Shown: positions 17,509-29,611, counted from the first letter of the stretch. The stretch: 64,000 bases of DNA from Nitrospirota bacterium (GCA_040755395.1 JBFMAX010000002.1:372001-436000), one strand, 5' to 3'. Numbers and translations: made by a program. Notes: generated by a model not told the origin, from the sequence alone.

Positions 17509-17679
17509 GTGGCCGAAGTACAGATTCAAGACGGTGTGATCAAGATCGTCGAGCTTGATGTGCAAGATCCGAAGGCGGCGGCCGTGCTGGCCGAATATCC
17601 TCAGGCTCGATGGACCGAAATCACCAGGCGAGCGATCAAGATCGGATTGGGGTATTTGAAGGGCGGCGCCAGAGACTGA
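17509..17679 (+). CDS. Small protein of unknown function (56 aa)
   Basis: A GTG at 17509 follows a very strong AAGGAGG ribosome site 6 bp upstream. It encodes 56 residues beginning VAEVQIQDGVIKIVELDVQD and ending in a helical part, WTEITRRAIKIGLGYLKG. The stop is at 17677-17679. A beta strand followed by an amphipathic helix is the apparent layout, loosely like a ribbon-helix-helix or small binding module. I do not recognise a family. It stands alone on the plus strand between two minus-strand genes. The ribosome site and protein-like composition support a real gene. Confidence 0.6.
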   Translation: MAEVQIQDGVIKIVELDVQDPKAAAVLAEYPQARWTEITRRAIKIGLGYLKGGARD

Positions 17680-17729
17680 CTCCGGTTGATGATGCGCGGG
17701 GATGCGTCGCCTTTCGCTCGTCGCGGTTC

Positions 17730-19118
17730 CTACTTTTCGGGCGGCTGCGTCTCGCTCTGCTCGACGATGAATTTGGCTCGTGAATCGGTCCCCCCGAGTT
17801 CGAGATAGCGGCGAAAGGCTTCTCTGGCTTTCTTCCGATCTTTCAAATCGTCCGCGTAGAGGGTGCCGAGAGAATAGTAGACGTCGACGTAATCCGGATT
17901 GACGGCCAAGGCTTGCCGCATGGCCTCCTCGGCTTCCGCGTACTGGCCGCGCTTCTGGAAGATCAATCCGAGCGTATAGTAGGAATCCGGATTCTTCGGC
18001 GCGTACTGAACCGCCAGACGAGCGGTCGAAAGCGCTTCGTCCAGATTGGGCAGGATTTCCAAGCGAACGTAACTCTTCAGCACATAGGCATCCCCGAAGG
18101 ACGGATTGTATTCGATCGCCTTGTTCAACCGATCCAACGCTTCCTCGGCGGATTTCTGCTGTTGGAGCAACAGAAAAGCCTGTTCGTACTGCGTCTTCGC
18201 CGCCGCCGCCCGTTCGGCTTCCGTCTTCGGCTCCGGCCCCAGCACGAAGGCCGCTTTTTTCCCCTCGATCAGGATCACGTCCCCGTCGCCGTCCAGTTGC
18301 GCGAATTGCGGGTGCTGAGCGCCGTTGGTCATTTGCTCGATCTGTTGTTTGACGTACGCGCCCAGTTCGCTCGCCATGAGCCAGCCGTTCTTGTTTTGGT
18401 CGGCGGCGCCCTTCAGCCCGGCCAGCAACGCCGTCATGAACGCGCCTTGGCCGTCTTTTCGGATCGGCACTTCGCCTTTGTCGCCGGCGGTCAAGACCTG
18501 CACGGCGCGCTTTTCGGTGTCTTCTTCCGGCGCCAGACGGCCTTCGAGCGACAGTTGCTGCGGCGCGGTGATTTCCCAGCCACGCACGCCCGTATCGAGC
18601 AGGAACAACGTATGCTTGGACATGACCCGCCGGCTGAAATCCTTCAGCAGATCGAAGGTGATGGCTTTTGCGGCGTTGTTCGGCTGCGCGTCCCAGGGAA
18701 CGAGATAGCCGAGATCCTTGCCGGTGTGGTCCTGGGTGACCCCCGCGTGTCCGGCGAAAAAAATGACGACACGGTCCATCCGACCGACTTTTCTGGGCAG
18801 ATAGTCCGTCAGAATGTGGCGAAGGCCGCGCGACGTCGCGTCCTTCTCGTAAATCTCCAGAATTTCTTCGAACCCGAGCTCGCGCAGCGCTGCGGCCGCG
18901 GCCTTCGCATCTTCAACGGCTCCGGGATATTTCGGAGCCACAAGATAGTTCTCGATGCCGATGACGACCGCCCACGATTTATAGTACAGACCTTCCGGCT
19001 TGCCCTTCTGCGCCAGGGCCGGCGCGACCAGGCAGACCACACAGACCGAGAGGGCGATGACACGCGAGCCGAGTTGCCGGGAGGCGCAGCGGGGCTGTCG
19101 AGATGAAGACCGGGTCAT
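17730..19118 (-). CDS. Caspase-fold (peptidase C14) TPR protein lacking the catalytic cysteine
   Basis: This is a 462-residue exported protein from the ATG at 19118; a TTG at 19145 is the alternative. A signal peptide precedes ALAQKGKPEG. A caspase-like domain covers about residues 45-265. The histidine motif is intact (VVIFFAGHAGV, His124). Where active members have LDxC, this one reads LLDTGVRG (Asp175-Thr176-Gly177), so the nucleophile is gone. The C-terminal ~140 residues hold four TPR units (e.g. PDSYYTLGLIFQKRGQYAEA). It is probably a periplasmic pseudo-enzyme used as a scaffold; that role is an inference. Confidence 0.8.
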   Translation of the reverse strand: MTRSSSRQPRCASRQLGSRVIALSVCVVCLVAPALAQKGKPEGLYYKSWAVVIGIENYLVAPKYPGAVEDAKAAAAALRELGFEEILEIYEKDATSRGLRHILTDYLPRKVGRMDRVVIFFAGHAGVTQDHTGKDLGYLVPWDAQPNNAAKAITFDLLKDFSRRVMSKHTLFLLDTGVRGWEITAPQQLSLEGRLAPEEDTEKRAVQVLTAGDKGEVPIRKDGQGAFMTALLAGLKGAADQNKNGWLMASELGAYVKQQIEQMTNGAQHPQFAQLDGDGDVILIEGKKAAFVLGPEPKTEAERAAAAKTQYEQAFLLLQQQKSAEEALDRLNKAIEYNPSFGDAYVLKSYVRLEILPNLDEALSTARLAVQYAPKNPDSYYTLGLIFQKRGQYAEAEEAMRQALAVNPDYVDVYYSLGTLYADDLKDRKKAREAFRRYLELGGTDSRAKFIVEQSETQPPEK

Positions 19119-19159
19119 CCTTAGGAGCAGTCTTGTGGATAGCAATTTGCCGATATACC

Positions 19160-19189
19160 AGCCTACTCTGGCCGTCTGCGCAGTGTCAA
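19160..19189 (-). promoter_or_regulatory. Sigma-70-type promoter of the caspase-fold gene
   Basis: On the minus strand, a perfect TTGACA (19189-19184), an 18-bp spacer and TAGGCT (19165-19160) lie upstream of the gene. Transcription would start near 19152. This favours translation from the ATG at 19118 over the TTG at 19145. Confidence 0.55.
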
Positions 19190-19343
19190 GAAACGCGATG
19201 GCGCAGGGGCGGAGGCCGACACGGTGGGTTTGTGCCCGGTCGTTCGAACCCTTGAAGAATACGCGGGGGCTTGCTCATAATGACGGCGCATTCCGGCGGC
19301 GTCCTGTCCGCCTTGCCACCCCTTCTGAGAAGGAGAGCGGACG

Positions 19344-21233
19344 ATGGAAGAAAAAATCGATACCTTGCTGAAAGTAGGGCGCGTCTTTCATCCGACGGCG
19401 CAGACCAAAGCCCGCGCGTACATTCAAGATTACGAGGCGGAGTATAGAAAGTCCGTCGCCGATCCCGAGGGGTTCTGGGATCGGGCGGCGAAGGAACTGG
19501 AATGGTTCACCCCCTGGAGTCGGGTGTTGGAGTGGAACTATCCCTGGGCCAAATGGTTCGTCGGCGCGACCTGCAACATCTCCTACAACTGCCTGGACCG
19601 GCACGTGAAAACCTGGCGCAAGAACAAGGTGGCCGTCATCTGGGTGGGAGAAGACGGCCGGGAGCGGGTCTTCACCTACGGCGAACTGTCTCGCCAGGTG
19701 AACCGCTGCGCCAACGCTCTCAAGGCGCTGGGGCTCCGCAGGGGTGATCGGGTCACGATCTACCTCCCGAAGATTCCCGAACAGATCATGGCGATGCTGG
19801 CTTGTGCGCGCATCGGCGTCGTGCACAGCGTCGTGTACTCGGGATTCAGCGCGCCGGCGCTGGCCAGCCGGATTCAGGATGCGGAGGCCCGCGTCGTGAT
19901 CACGGCGGACGTCGGGTACGATCGCGGGAAGAGCGTCAACCTCAAGGGCGTCGTGGATCAGGCCCTCGCGACCTGTCCCACGGTCGAAACGGTCGTCGTG
20001 GTCCGGCGCGAAACACCGGGCATCGCCCTGTCGGCGCCGAAGGAAATCGATTGGGCGGACTGGATGCAAGGCGAGAAGGCCGTGTGCGAGGCGGAGCGAC
20101 TGGACGCCGAGGCGCCCCTCTACATTCTGTACACGTCCGGCACGACCGGGAAGCCGAAGGGGGTCGTCCATGTGCACGGCGGCTACATGGTCGGGACGTA
20201 TCTGACCGCCAAATACGTGTTCGATCTCAAGGAGGAAGATGTGTATTTCTGCGTGGCCGATCCCGGATGGGTCACGGGCCACAGTTACATCGTCTACGGG
20301 CCCCTGCTGAACGGGGCGACCATCCTGACCGCCGAGGGCAAGCCCGACTATCCCAATCCCGGCCGTTGGTGGGAGTTGATTGAACGGTACGGCGTCTCGA
20401 TCTTCTACACGACGCCGACGGCGATTCGCCTGCTGATGAAATACGGCGAGGAATGGCCGAAGAAATACGACCTCTCCTCCCTGCGCATCCTCGGCAGCGT
20501 CGGCGAGCCGATCAATCCGGAGGCGTGGGAATGGTTCCATCGGGTGACGGGCGGCGATAAACCGATCATGGACACCTGGTGGCAGACGGAAACCGGCATG
20601 ATCCTCGTCACACCCCTCCCCTGCGTGCCGCTCAAGCCCGGATCTGCGACGCGGCCGTTCCTGGGCGTCGAGGCCGATGTGGTCGATCGCGAAGGCAGGA
20701 GCCTGCCGGCCAATGCGGGCGGCTTCGCGGTGATCAAGAAGCCCTGGCCGGCCATGATGCGCACCATTTATAAGGATCCGGACCGCTACAAGGTCTATTG
20801 GAACACGATTCCCAACTGCTACACGGCGGGCGATGTGTGTCGCAAAGACGAAGACGGTTACTTCTGGTTCATGGGCCGCGCCGATGACGTGATCAAGGTG
20901 GCGGGCAATCGGATCGGGACCGCGGAAGTCGAAAGCGCGCTCGTCAGCCATCCTGCCGTGGCCGAAGCGGCGGTGATCGGCAAACCGCACAAAACGGCGG
21001 GGGAGTCGATCAAAGCATTCGTGATCCTCAAGCAGGGCCGGCAGGAGAGCCGCGACTTGATCCAGTCGCTGAAGGATCACGTGCTGAAAGAATTGGGCAA
21101 GATCGCCGTCCCGCAGGAAGTCGAGATCGTCGCGTCGCTGCCGAAGACCAGGTCCGGCAAGATCATGCGGCGAGTCCTCAAAGCCAAGGAACTCGGACAG
21201 GACCCGGGCGATATTTCGACGATCGAGGAGTGA
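19344..21233 (+). CDS. acs: Acetyl-CoA synthetase (AMP-forming)
   Basis: This 629-residue cytoplasmic enzyme turns acetate, ATP and CoA into acetyl-CoA, AMP and PPi. It has the full adenylate-forming layout: the P-loop YTSGTTGKPKG near residues 263-273, DTWWQTETG near 410-418, YTAGDVCRKDEDGYFWFMGR, and the C-terminal PKTRSGKIMRR, whose lysine is essential and is the usual acetylation site. A GGAG ribosome site precedes the ATG. Length is normal for the family. No acetate permease or deacetylase is nearby. The gene appears to be monocistronic. Confidence 0.96.
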   Translation: MEEKIDTLLKVGRVFHPTAQTKARAYIQDYEAEYRKSVADPEGFWDRAAKELEWFTPWSRVLEWNYPWAKWFVGATCNISYNCLDRHVKTWRKNKVAVIWVGEDGRERVFTYGELSRQVNRCANALKALGLRRGDRVTIYLPKIPEQIMAMLACARIGVVHSVVYSGFSAPALASRIQDAEARVVITADVGYDRGKSVNLKGVVDQALATCPTVETVVVVRRETPGIALSAPKEIDWADWMQGEKAVCEAERLDAEAPLYILYTSGTTGKPKGVVHVHGGYMVGTYLTAKYVFDLKEEDVYFCVADPGWVTGHSYIVYGPLLNGATILTAEGKPDYPNPGRWWELIERYGVSIFYTTPTAIRLLMKYGEEWPKKYDLSSLRILGSVGEPINPEAWEWFHRVTGGDKPIMDTWWQTETGMILVTPLPCVPLKPGSATRPFLGVEADVVDREGRSLPANAGGFAVIKKPWPAMMRTIYKDPDRYKVYWNTIPNCYTAGDVCRKDEDGYFWFMGRADDVIKVAGNRIGTAEVESALVSHPAVAEAAVIGKPHKTAGESIKAFVILKQGRQESRDLIQSLKDHVLKELGKIAVPQEVEIVASLPKTRSGKIMRRVLKAKELGQDPGDISTIEE

Positions 21234-21239
21234 AAGCGG

Positions 21240-21271
21240 CTATCAGCTATCAGTCTTCAGCTATCAGCTAT
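21240..21271. repeat. Heptamer tandem array CTATCAG
   Basis: Four and a half 7-bp units follow the acs stop codon: CTATCAG, CTATCAG, TCTTCAG, CTATCAG, CTAT. The next ~45 bp contain an imperfect inverted repeat (CTGAAAGC with AGCTTTTCAG) that may end acs or ribE transcripts. Confidence 0.75.
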
Positions 21272-21314
21272 TTGGCCTGCCTCTTTGCGCTGAAAGCCGA
21301 CGGCCGACAGCTTT

Positions 21315-21971
21315 TCAGATCAGTCCACGCTTCTGCAGGTAGTCCTTGTCGATCACCGGGGCGGGCTTGGCAGGAAGATGGCCTCGCTCTTGAAGCAGCC
21401 GCTCGACGTACTTCCCGATCAGGTCTGATTCCAGATTCACGTGTTCTCCTTCCTGTTTGATGCCGAGCGTGGTGACCTTGGCCGTGTGCGGGATGACGGA
21501 CACGGTCAACGACCGGTCGGTGACGTCGTTGATCGTCAGGCTGATGCCGTCCACCGTGATCGAGCCCTTCGGCACGCAATACCGCAGCACCTCTTTCGGC
21601 GCCTCGATGACCAAGACGACGGCATTCCCGTCCTGGCGCCTGGTCCTGATCAGGCCGATCCCGTCCACGTGTCCCGAGACGAGGTGGCCGCCGATCCGTT
21701 CGTTCAGCTTCATCGCCCGTTCGAGGTTCACCGGCGAGCCGGCCGCCAGGCTGCCCAGCGTGGTGACCGAGAGCGTTTCCGGAGACACGTCCACGGAAAA
21801 TTCCCGCTCGGCCTTCGACGTCACGGTCAGGCAGGCGCCGTTCACGCTGATGCTTGCGCCGATCGACAGATCGGCCAGGACGGTCGACGCCAAAATGTTC
21901 AAACGCGTGCCGGTGATCCCTTTGACCAGGTTGGTCACCACGCCCATTTCCTCGACAATACCGGTGAACAT
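21315..21971 (-). CDS. ribE: Riboflavin synthase, alpha subunit
   Basis: This 218-residue enzyme dismutates two 6,7-dimethyl-8-ribityllumazines to riboflavin. It consists of two similar beta-barrel lumazine-binding halves. The first starts MFTGIVEEMG and has SISVNGACLTV. The second has GGHLVSGHVDGIG and then GSITVDGISLTINDV. The N-terminus MFTGIVE is diagnostic and fixes the start. A 38-residue membrane protein gene ends 9 bp upstream. ribD lies 3 kb upstream in the same direction. No FMN riboswitch was seen near either gene. Confidence 0.95.
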   Translation of the reverse strand: MFTGIVEEMGVVTNLVKGITGTRLNILASTVLADLSIGASISVNGACLTVTSKAEREFSVDVSPETLSVTTLGSLAAGSPVNLERAMKLNERIGGHLVSGHVDGIGLIRTRRQDGNAVVLVIEAPKEVLRYCVPKGSITVDGISLTINDVTDRSLTVSVIPHTAKVTTLGIKQEGEHVNLESDLIGKYVERLLQERGHLPAKPAPVIDKDYLQKRGLI

Positions 21972-21980
21972 ACGGCGGTC

Positions 21981-22097
21981 CTATTTTTTCAACATGACTT
22001 CGCGGAAGACCCAGACGAAGACCACGATCAACACGACCACGCCCAGCGCGGCCAGGACGCCGACGACGATGTCTTCGATGCCGTACTCCGGCCTCAC
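21981..22097 (-). CDS. 38-residue single-pass membrane protein
   Basis: A GTG at 22097 follows a perfect AGGAGG (22110-22105) with 7-bp spacing. The product begins MRPEYGIEDIVVG, has one membrane helix rich in Val/Leu/Ala (about residues 10-31), and ends in a short basic tail VMLKK. The stop codon lies 9 bp before the ribE start, so the two are probably co-transcribed. It is too short to place in a family. It could be a small subunit or regulator of a membrane complex; nothing more can be said from sequence. Confidence 0.6.
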   Translation of the reverse strand: MRPEYGIEDIVVGVLAALGVVVLIVVFVWVFREVMLKK

Positions 22098-22110
22098 GTC
22101 CGATCCTCCT

Positions 22111-22508
22111 GACTGGCGGCGGTATTATAACAACTCTTGTCCCTGTGTAGAAAATAGACGCGAGGCTAGCGGCCCGCGGCGAGAGGTCGGAGTCGCTTCC
22201 CCCTCACCTCTCACCCAGCCAAGATTTTCATCCTGCGGAGTGGCCCGAAGGGCCATGAAGACCACCTTGAAAACAAGTAGGCAACGTATCGCGGACAGCG
22301 TCACTCCCCACCCTGCCCTGTCCAATGGCGACGCGAGAAACGCGGGACAAGCGCGACCGGCGCGCAATGGAAGCAGGTAGATTACCCGCCCCGCTTGTCT
22401 CGCGTCGCGCATGACCGGGTTGTCTTGTCACGCATCACGTTTCATTGCAACGGGTCCCCCGGCGGCGGGTATCCGGTTGGTCGGCGACAGGTCACGCATG
22501 GTCTTCTC
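22111..22508. other. Non-coding gap with inverted-repeat fragments
   Basis: About 400 bp lie between the small membrane protein and the MFS gene. No convincing gene is present. It holds short near-repeats (CCCTCAC/CTCTCAC near 22200) and a gapped inverted repeat (GCGACGCGAG near 22328 with CTCGCGTCGC near 22398). The 95-codon frame at 22125-22412 has arginine/alanine-rich composition typical of chance frames in GC-rich DNA. Confidence 0.5.
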
Positions 22509-23684
22509 TTATTTCCTTATCGTGACCCAGAACACCGCCGCTGCGGCGAGCTGCAGGCCGGCGATGATCGTGAACGCGCCCTGGTAGCTCAGATTGGCGA
22601 TCAGAAATCCGGCTAGCAATGGGCCGCTGGCGTGACCGACGTCCATGATCGTCCCCTGCATGCCCATGCCTGCGCCCAGGGTTTTCAGTTCGGAGCTGTC
22701 CGCCACCAGTGCCGATGAGGATGACGAGACGACGGCTTCGCCGAAGCCGAACCAGGCCGACAACATCAGCAGAATCGGCCAGTTGACGATGTGAGGAATC
22801 AGCGCGAACGTCGTCGCGCAGATGAGGAGGCCGAGGAGAATCAGCGGTTGCCGGCCGACCCGGTCCGACACCCGTCCCATGATCGGTTTGGACAAGAACG
22901 AGGTGATCCCTTGCACGCCGAACAGCATCCCCACCTCCCCCGGGTTCAATCCGACCGCCACGCCGTAGATCGGGAGAAACGCCATCAAGGCTCCGTTGGC
23001 GACCATCTTGGCCGCGTCCGTCAAGCTCGTCACCAGCACCCGCGTATTACGGGCGACGACCGAGAAGCCTGTCCACATCTCGGCCAGCACGGGCCGGCGG
23101 CCCTTGTCGCGCGAGCTCGGCGGAGGCGGATTCAGCCTGAGGCTGTAAAAGACGAGCAGGCCGATGCAGCCGAAGACACCGGCGGTCACGAAGGTCGCGG
23201 AGAAGCCGGTCGCATAGACCAGCCAACCACCGATCATCGGCCCCAGCAACGCGCCGGCTTGCGTGCAGGCGGTATAGGTACCCAACGCGGCGCCGCGCCG
23301 CTCTCGGAACAAATCCGCCACAGTGGCCAGCGCGCTGGGCGCGAAAAGCGCCGTCGCCAGCCCGTGCACGAACCGCAAGCCGGTCAGTGCGTTCAGGTCG
23401 GACACAAACGGATAGACGAACGGCGGCAAGCCGAAGGCCAGGACGCCGACCCGCAGCAGCAGCCGCCGGCCATAAATGTCGGAGAGGGCGCCGGACGGCA
23501 GCTTGAGGAAAACGCCGGTCAAGGTCGAGACGGAGACGATGAGGCCGATGCGTTCGGGACCGGCTCCGAGCGATTCGGCGAACAGCGCGAGAACCGGCAT
23601 CCGCACGAGGTTGTAGCTCATGAAGCACAAGAGACCGGTCCCGCAGAGCAGAATGAAGCTGCGCGAACTCGTCATCGAATGCAA
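22509..23684 (-). CDS. Major facilitator superfamily transporter
   Basis: This ~391-residue inner-membrane protein has 12 predicted helices. The MFS loop signature between helices 2 and 3 is present (GALSDIYGRRLLL), and a related loop occurs in the second half (GRVSDRVGRQPLI). It resembles drug/metabolite exporters of the DHA1 type. The start may be the ATG at 23684 or the third codon. It lies ~150 bp downstream of the esterase gene in the same direction, so co-transcription is possible. The substrate cannot be inferred. Confidence 0.88.
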   Translation of the reverse strand: MHSMTSSRSFILLCGTGLLCFMSYNLVRMPVLALFAESLGAGPERIGLIVSVSTLTGVFLKLPSGALSDIYGRRLLLRVGVLAFGLPPFVYPFVSDLNALTGLRFVHGLATALFAPSALATVADLFRERRGAALGTYTACTQAGALLGPMIGGWLVYATGFSATFVTAGVFGCIGLLVFYSLRLNPPPPSSRDKGRRPVLAEMWTGFSVVARNTRVLVTSLTDAAKMVANGALMAFLPIYGVAVGLNPGEVGMLFGVQGITSFLSKPIMGRVSDRVGRQPLILLGLLICATTFALIPHIVNWPILLMLSAWFGFGEAVVSSSSSALVADSSELKTLGAGMGMQGTIMDVGHASGPLLAGFLIANLSYQGAFTIIAGLQLAAAAVFWVTIRK

Positions 23685-23832
23685 TCGGCCGGTTGAACGG
23701 AGGACGGGGACTTACGCATGGTCTCGGCGGCAATTCTGAAGGACGCTCATTGCCTTCGGCCGACAAGGACGTCGCACACCGTCGCTGTTCCGGCCGACAG
23801 GACAGTCGGACCGTTCTGCTGATCGGGAGGTG

Positions 23833-25137
23833 TCACGGCGCGCGCTCGACGGCGACGGTCACCTGCGTTGAAAACAGTTGCCCGGGATCTTGCCGAAGGC
23901 GTGCTTGTCGCAGCAGGGTCTCCACGTTGGGCGAGACCGGGCCCTCGTAAGACGTCCGGCCGTTCGTGACCACCGTGACCGGCCGGGAGAGATCCACCAA
24001 CCGCTCGTTCAGAAATAAGGTGTATTGCCGCACCCGCTCGCTGCGGACCTCGATGCGGTTGGGTCCGACGATCTCCGCCTCCAGCCTGGCGTAGAGACGC
24101 TGTCGGATCGCGTCGTCGCGGTCATCAAGCAGGTTCTCGCTGAACGCCGCGATGCGATCAGTGGCGTCGATCCGCACCCAGCCGAACGGCAGCAAATGCG
24201 ACGCGTCGCGCACAACGGTCACCCGTGTGGGCAGCGGAATGCGCCGTTGCGTGCCGAACCAGGCCACAAGATCGGGGAGCTCCTCCCGCGGGAAGTAGTG
24301 GCCGCCGGCTACGGGATGCGTCCGGTCATGCTCCCGATAGACGAAGGTATAGCCGAGTCTGGCCAGCTCCTTGGTGATCGACCGGCTGAGATCCACGGGC
24401 ATGACCTGGTCCTTCAATCCGTGAATGACGTATACCGGCGTCCAACGAAGATTGCTCAGGAACGGGAACAGGACGTCGTCCAGACCTCCCGCCATCGGCG
24501 CCAGACCCGCGAACCGTGCGGCGTGGTGGGCGCCGATGATCCAGGCGCCGATCCCGCCGTTGGACATGCCGGTGAGAAAGATCCGGTCGGGGTCGATGCG
24601 GTAACGGGACTGGACGGCAGCGATGGTCGCCAGGACGAGGTCCTCCGCGGTCCTCGTCCACCAGGCCCCTCGCGGGATGGTCGGACAAGCCAGGATGTAG
24701 TCGTCGCCCAGACGGACGCGCCAACGCTCCAGGTATTGATCGCCCGTGAAGCCGGCGCCGTGGAGACATACGACGAGCGCGTAGTCCTTCGTCGGTTCGT
24801 ACGAGGGAGGAACGTACAAGCCGAATCGATAGGTCTCGCCCCGGACGCCAAGGGGTTCGTTCGGCTGCATCCCGACTGGAGCCCGGGTATACGGACGCCC
24901 GGCTTGCAGCACCTGTCGGACGGTCGGCACCGTGGCGCCGGGGTGTCGGAGGATCGAGCCCAGCAACCGGTCGGCCTGGTCGGCATCGCCGACGGTCATG
25001 TAGTCCTGAACCAGGGAAGCGAGATCGGGCGGCGGCGTGAAGGAACCGTCGGCGGCGTGGACGAACGATCCGAACGCCGACAGGAGGCTCATGGCGGCAA
25101 ATCCGGCAAGGTCGACCCATGAACGGCGAAGAAACAT
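23833..25137 (-). CDS. Secreted alpha/beta-hydrolase (PHB depolymerase / esterase-like)
   Basis: This 434-residue protein has a signal peptide (about residues 1-28, ending FVHAAD). An alpha/beta-hydrolase core covers about residues 75-290: the oxyanion region VCLHGAGFTGDQYL, the nucleophile motif GMSNGG (Ser), and a C-terminal histidine in GGHYFPREELPDLVAWF. The fold resembles LpqC/feruloyl-esterase-type depolymerases. The last ~130 residues form an extra beta domain. It follows ribD after 9 bp, an unusual neighbour for a secreted esterase. The substrate is unknown. Confidence 0.78.
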   Translation of the reverse strand: MFLRRSWVDLAGFAAMSLLSAFGSFVHAADGSFTPPPDLASLVQDYMTVGDADQADRLLGSILRHPGATVPTVRQVLQAGRPYTRAPVGMQPNEPLGVRGETYRFGLYVPPSYEPTKDYALVVCLHGAGFTGDQYLERWRVRLGDDYILACPTIPRGAWWTRTAEDLVLATIAAVQSRYRIDPDRIFLTGMSNGGIGAWIIGAHHAARFAGLAPMAGGLDDVLFPFLSNLRWTPVYVIHGLKDQVMPVDLSRSITKELARLGYTFVYREHDRTHPVAGGHYFPREELPDLVAWFGTQRRIPLPTRVTVVRDASHLLPFGWVRIDATDRIAAFSENLLDDRDDAIRQRLYARLEAEIVGPNRIEVRSERVRQYTLFLNERLVDLSRPVTVVTNGRTSYEGPVSPNVETLLRQARLRQDPGQLFSTQVTVAVERAP

Positions 25138-25146
25138 CGCAGGTTC

Positions 25147-26267
25147 TCACATGTTTCGAACGTCGCCCTGAACCAGCATATCATCCCCGATCTTCCGGAT
25201 GCTAAGTCGTTCCAGGGCCACGGCCTCTCCCAGACGCGCCGGCGAAAGCCCGCCGATCAGGCCGATCGCGTTTCGGCCTCCCAGCAGGCGGGGAGCCACG
25301 TACAGCATCACACGATCGACCAGACCAGCCCGCAGCGCCGAGGCGTTCAACTCGCTGCCGCCTTCCAACAACAGGCTCGTGATCTGTCGTTTCGCAAGAG
25401 CGGACAGCAGCGCCGGCAAAGGAACTCGTCCGCCGCGGCCGGGGAAGGTCAGGACGTCGATGCCCCGCGCCTCAAGTTGTTTCCGCTTCGCGCGCGACGC
25501 CCGCCTCGTCGTCGCGACAAGCGTGGCACCGCCCCGGACCGAGGTCACGCGCGCGTGTAAGGGAAGGCGGAGTCGGCTGTCCACGACGACCCGTAACGGC
25601 TGACGAGCGGCCAAGCGATCCGAGCGCCCGTTGATTCGAGCGGTCAACTCCGGATCGTCGCGCAAGATCGTCCCGATTCCGACCATGATCGCATCGACCA
25701 GACTTCTCAGCCGGTGCACGTGGCGGCGCGCCGCGTCCCCCGTGATCCATTTCGCCTCGCCGGAGGCGGTGGCGATCTTGCCGTCGAGCGTCATGCCGGC
25801 CTTCAGGATGACGAACGGGCGGCCTGTGTCGATCCAATGACGATAGACCTCGTTCAACGTTTCGGCCTGCTCGCGACAGCAGCCGACGTCTACCCGGATC
25901 CCGGCTTGTCGGAGCCGGCGGATGCCTCTTCCCTTCACGAGCGGATTGGGATCGGTCATCGCGACCACAACACGCCGGACCTGGGAGGCGATGACCAGCG
26001 GAACGCAGGGCGGAGTGCGCTTGTCGGTGTGGCTGCAGGGTTCCAGCGTGACGTAGAGGGTGCCTTCGCGCGCGCGCCGGCCGGCTTGCCGGAGGGCGAG
26101 AACTTCGGCGTGCGGGCCGCCGGCTTTCCGGTGATACGCTTGACCGACGATGCGTCCCTTGGAGACCACCACCGCCCCGACCATCGGATTGGGACTGGTC
26201 CGTCCCCGCCCTCTCGAAGCCAACCGAAGGGCCAGGGTCATGTAGCGGAGATCGAGCGCCTGCCGTT

Positions 26268-26271
<4 letters not shown>
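25147..26271 (-). CDS. ribD: Bifunctional riboflavin deaminase/reductase
   Basis: This ~374-residue enzyme carries out the second and third steps of riboflavin synthesis. The N-terminal zinc deaminase domain has PNPMVGAVV, GGPHAEVLAL and LEPCSHTDKRTPPC. The C-terminal reductase domain has ILKAGMTLDGKIA, AKWITGDAARR and LLLEGGSELNASAL. I choose the GTG at 26271, which overlaps the ppdK stop codon (GTGA) and gives a normal N-terminus; an ATG at 26241 is the alternative. The longer frame lies inside ppdK and is not real. The overlap suggests translational coupling to ppdK. Confidence 0.93.
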
Positions 26272-29063
<2,792 letters not shown>

Positions 29064-29089
29064 GCTGCCGTCTCCTTCTCCTGAAGCCC

Positions 29090-29611
29090 TTACCGGGTGA
29101 GGGATGATTCCTCGGGATCGGCCGAGTCCAGCCGCAGTTTATAACGGGACACCAGATACCGTTTCAACAGGAGACCGCAGGCCACGATCCCGACGACGAA
29201 CAGGACGAACATGAACAGTCGATAATCCACGCGGGTCCCGTAGTCGAAATACAGCCGTCCGTCCGCTCCCTGTTTGACCTGCGTCTCCTTCTGAAACTGG
29301 TGCGTCTGACCGGAAGGGTCGGACAGATTGATCCATTCGGAACAGAGTTGAACCAGTTCGTCGGAGCCGATCACTTTCCGCCACGTCTGGCGCAGGCACA
29401 CGTCCTGTTTGGGGTTGAACACGTCCGGGATGCGGATCAGGCGGTCGAGATTTACGCCGCTCACCCAGATGCCGAGCAGAAAGACCGCGTTGCACAGCAC
29501 CATCATTGCGATGGTGACCCCGAGCGAGAATCGGCGCAATCGTCTGGCTCGGCGCTCCTCGGGGCTTTCGTGAAAGGGGCCGGACGTGATGAACGGATTG
29601 CCCATCGACAC
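29090..29611 (-). CDS. Membrane protein of unknown function
   Basis: This ~173-residue protein has two membrane helices, at about residues 28-52 (FSLGVTIAMMVLCNAVFLLG) and 128-148 (LFMFVLFVVGIVACGLLL). The ~75-residue loop between them contains two cysteines (DVCLRQTW and LVQLCSEW), which could form a disulfide if it faces the periplasm. It lies between glyS (9 bp upstream) and ppdK (26 bp downstream), so it is probably part of that transcript. I do not recognise a family. Confidence 0.7.
   Translation of the reverse strand: MSMGNPFITSGPFHESPEERRARRLRRFSLGVTIAMMVLCNAVFLLGIWVSGVNLDRLIRIPDVFNPKQDVCLRQTWRKVIGSDELVQLCSEWINLSDPSGQTHQFQKETQVKQGADGRLYFDYGTRVDYRLFMFVLFVVGIVACGLLLKRYLVSRYKLRLDSADPEESSLTR

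Noticed and set aside
19275-21080. 601-codon minus-strand frame opposite acs
   Set aside because: Antisense shadow of acetyl-CoA synthetase; no domain pattern and no start signals.
22125-22412. 95-codon minus-strand frame
   Set aside because: Arg/Ala/Gly-rich chance frame in intergenic DNA without a ribosome site.
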